Positions 56,221 to 56,435 of a stretch of DNA of 56,435 nt are shown piece by piece. The notes under the pieces are model-generated. The model was not told the DNA's origin, made no database searches, and saw only the letters and a list, made by a program, of their open reading frames with translations. Position 1 is the stretch's first letter, and every line of letters begins with the position of its first letter. Position numbers and translations under genes: made by a program. Source of the DNA: a virus; IMG/VR virus record IMGVR_UViG_3300042324_000950, positions 1 to 56,435 of that record. One strand, given 5' to 3'.

Positions 56221-56435
56221 TTATTGTGTGTTTTCCAACTCCATTATATAACCAATATAATATCGTCTAATATAGACAGGCATAGTTAAAATGTCTCCAT
56301 ATGAGAATCCTTTCCTGATTAGGTAGTGAATTTCCGATAATTGATTTTTCTTATATTCCGTAGAAAGGGCGAAAAAAGTCAACCCCAAACCCAATTCTAA
56401 ATTGGATCTCTTCTCCTGATGGGGTATTTGCTGTT
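56221..56435 (-). CDS. Tail assembly protein, C-terminal 70 aa (start outside window)
   Basis: Open minus-strand frame running off the right edge, stop TAA at 56221-56223. The visible end reads LTFFALSTEYKKNQLSEIHY, then FSYGDILTMPVYIRRYYI and a short polar tail. The pattern 'Y.LI..GFSY.DI..MPVY.R..Y' is typical of small gp26-like or tail-assembly-chaperone proteins encoded just before the tape measure. It contains a T-run (ACTTTTTTCGCC) near residue 19, a possible -1 slippage site, where a second open frame ends a few codons later. The gene lies 13 bases before the tape measure ATG. Confidence 0.6.
   Translation of the reverse strand, partial: QQIPHQEKRSNLELGLGLTFFALSTEYKKNQLSEIHYLIRKGFSYGDILTMPVYIRRYYIGYIMELENTQ

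Overview
This window looks like part of the genome of a large, strictly lytic-type, T4-like contractile-tailed phage (or a metagenomic contig of one). Every convincing gene lies on the minus strand, so the gene order reads from the right end of the window to the left. T4-family landmarks include baseplate wedge proteins gp53, gp25 and gp6, replicative helicase gp41, ssDNA-binding protein gp32, recombinase UvsX, a T4 RNase H/FEN-type nuclease and the gp46/gp47 recombination nuclease. No integrase, repressor, tRNA, CRISPR array or insertion sequence was seen.

A Bacteroidota host is suggested by several features, each an inference. Shine-Dalgarno motifs are largely absent and leaders are A/T-rich. 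Two tail proteins carry SprB-type repeats, known from the gliding adhesins of Flavobacteria. NrdA and NrdB are of the eukaryote/Bacteroidota type. One intergenic site matches the Bacteroidota -7 promoter consensus TAnnTTTG.

Layout in transcription order. (1) 56435-43211, tail core: end of a probable tail-assembly protein, tape measure, a 1573-residue baseplate/tube protein, gp53, a 1924-residue hub-like protein and small genes. (2) 43207-33909, replication and nucleotide cassette: a Pro/Ala-rich acidic protein, a small Dps-like protein, gp32, UvsX, RNase H/FEN, an unknown, gp41, NrdB and NrdA. (3) 33817-6350, baseplate and adhesins: gp25, gp6, two large wedge-position proteins, then a run of fibre/adhesin genes. 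(4) 6313-1, recombination and priming: RuvC-like resolvase, primase, PD-(D/E)XK nuclease, gp47, three small genes and gp46, which runs off the left end. Genes are packed with TAATG overlaps or gaps of a few bases. Five rho-independent terminators divide the units.

The most unusual part is the adhesin region, 7984-25091. Four proteins carry long Thr-Pro stalks. In two of them the stalk is interrupted by repeated 13-residue modules of the form xCxFxVDLxVVTA (9 copies in one, 7 in the other), and exact 48-bp DNA duplications indicate recent expansion. One of these proteins also carries three cadherin-like and six SprB repeats. Two of the tail proteins contain membrane-type hydrophobic segments. 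The motif TATTTATA recurs just upstream of tail genes, at either 3-4 or 15-16 bases from the start codon, and may be a late-gene signal.
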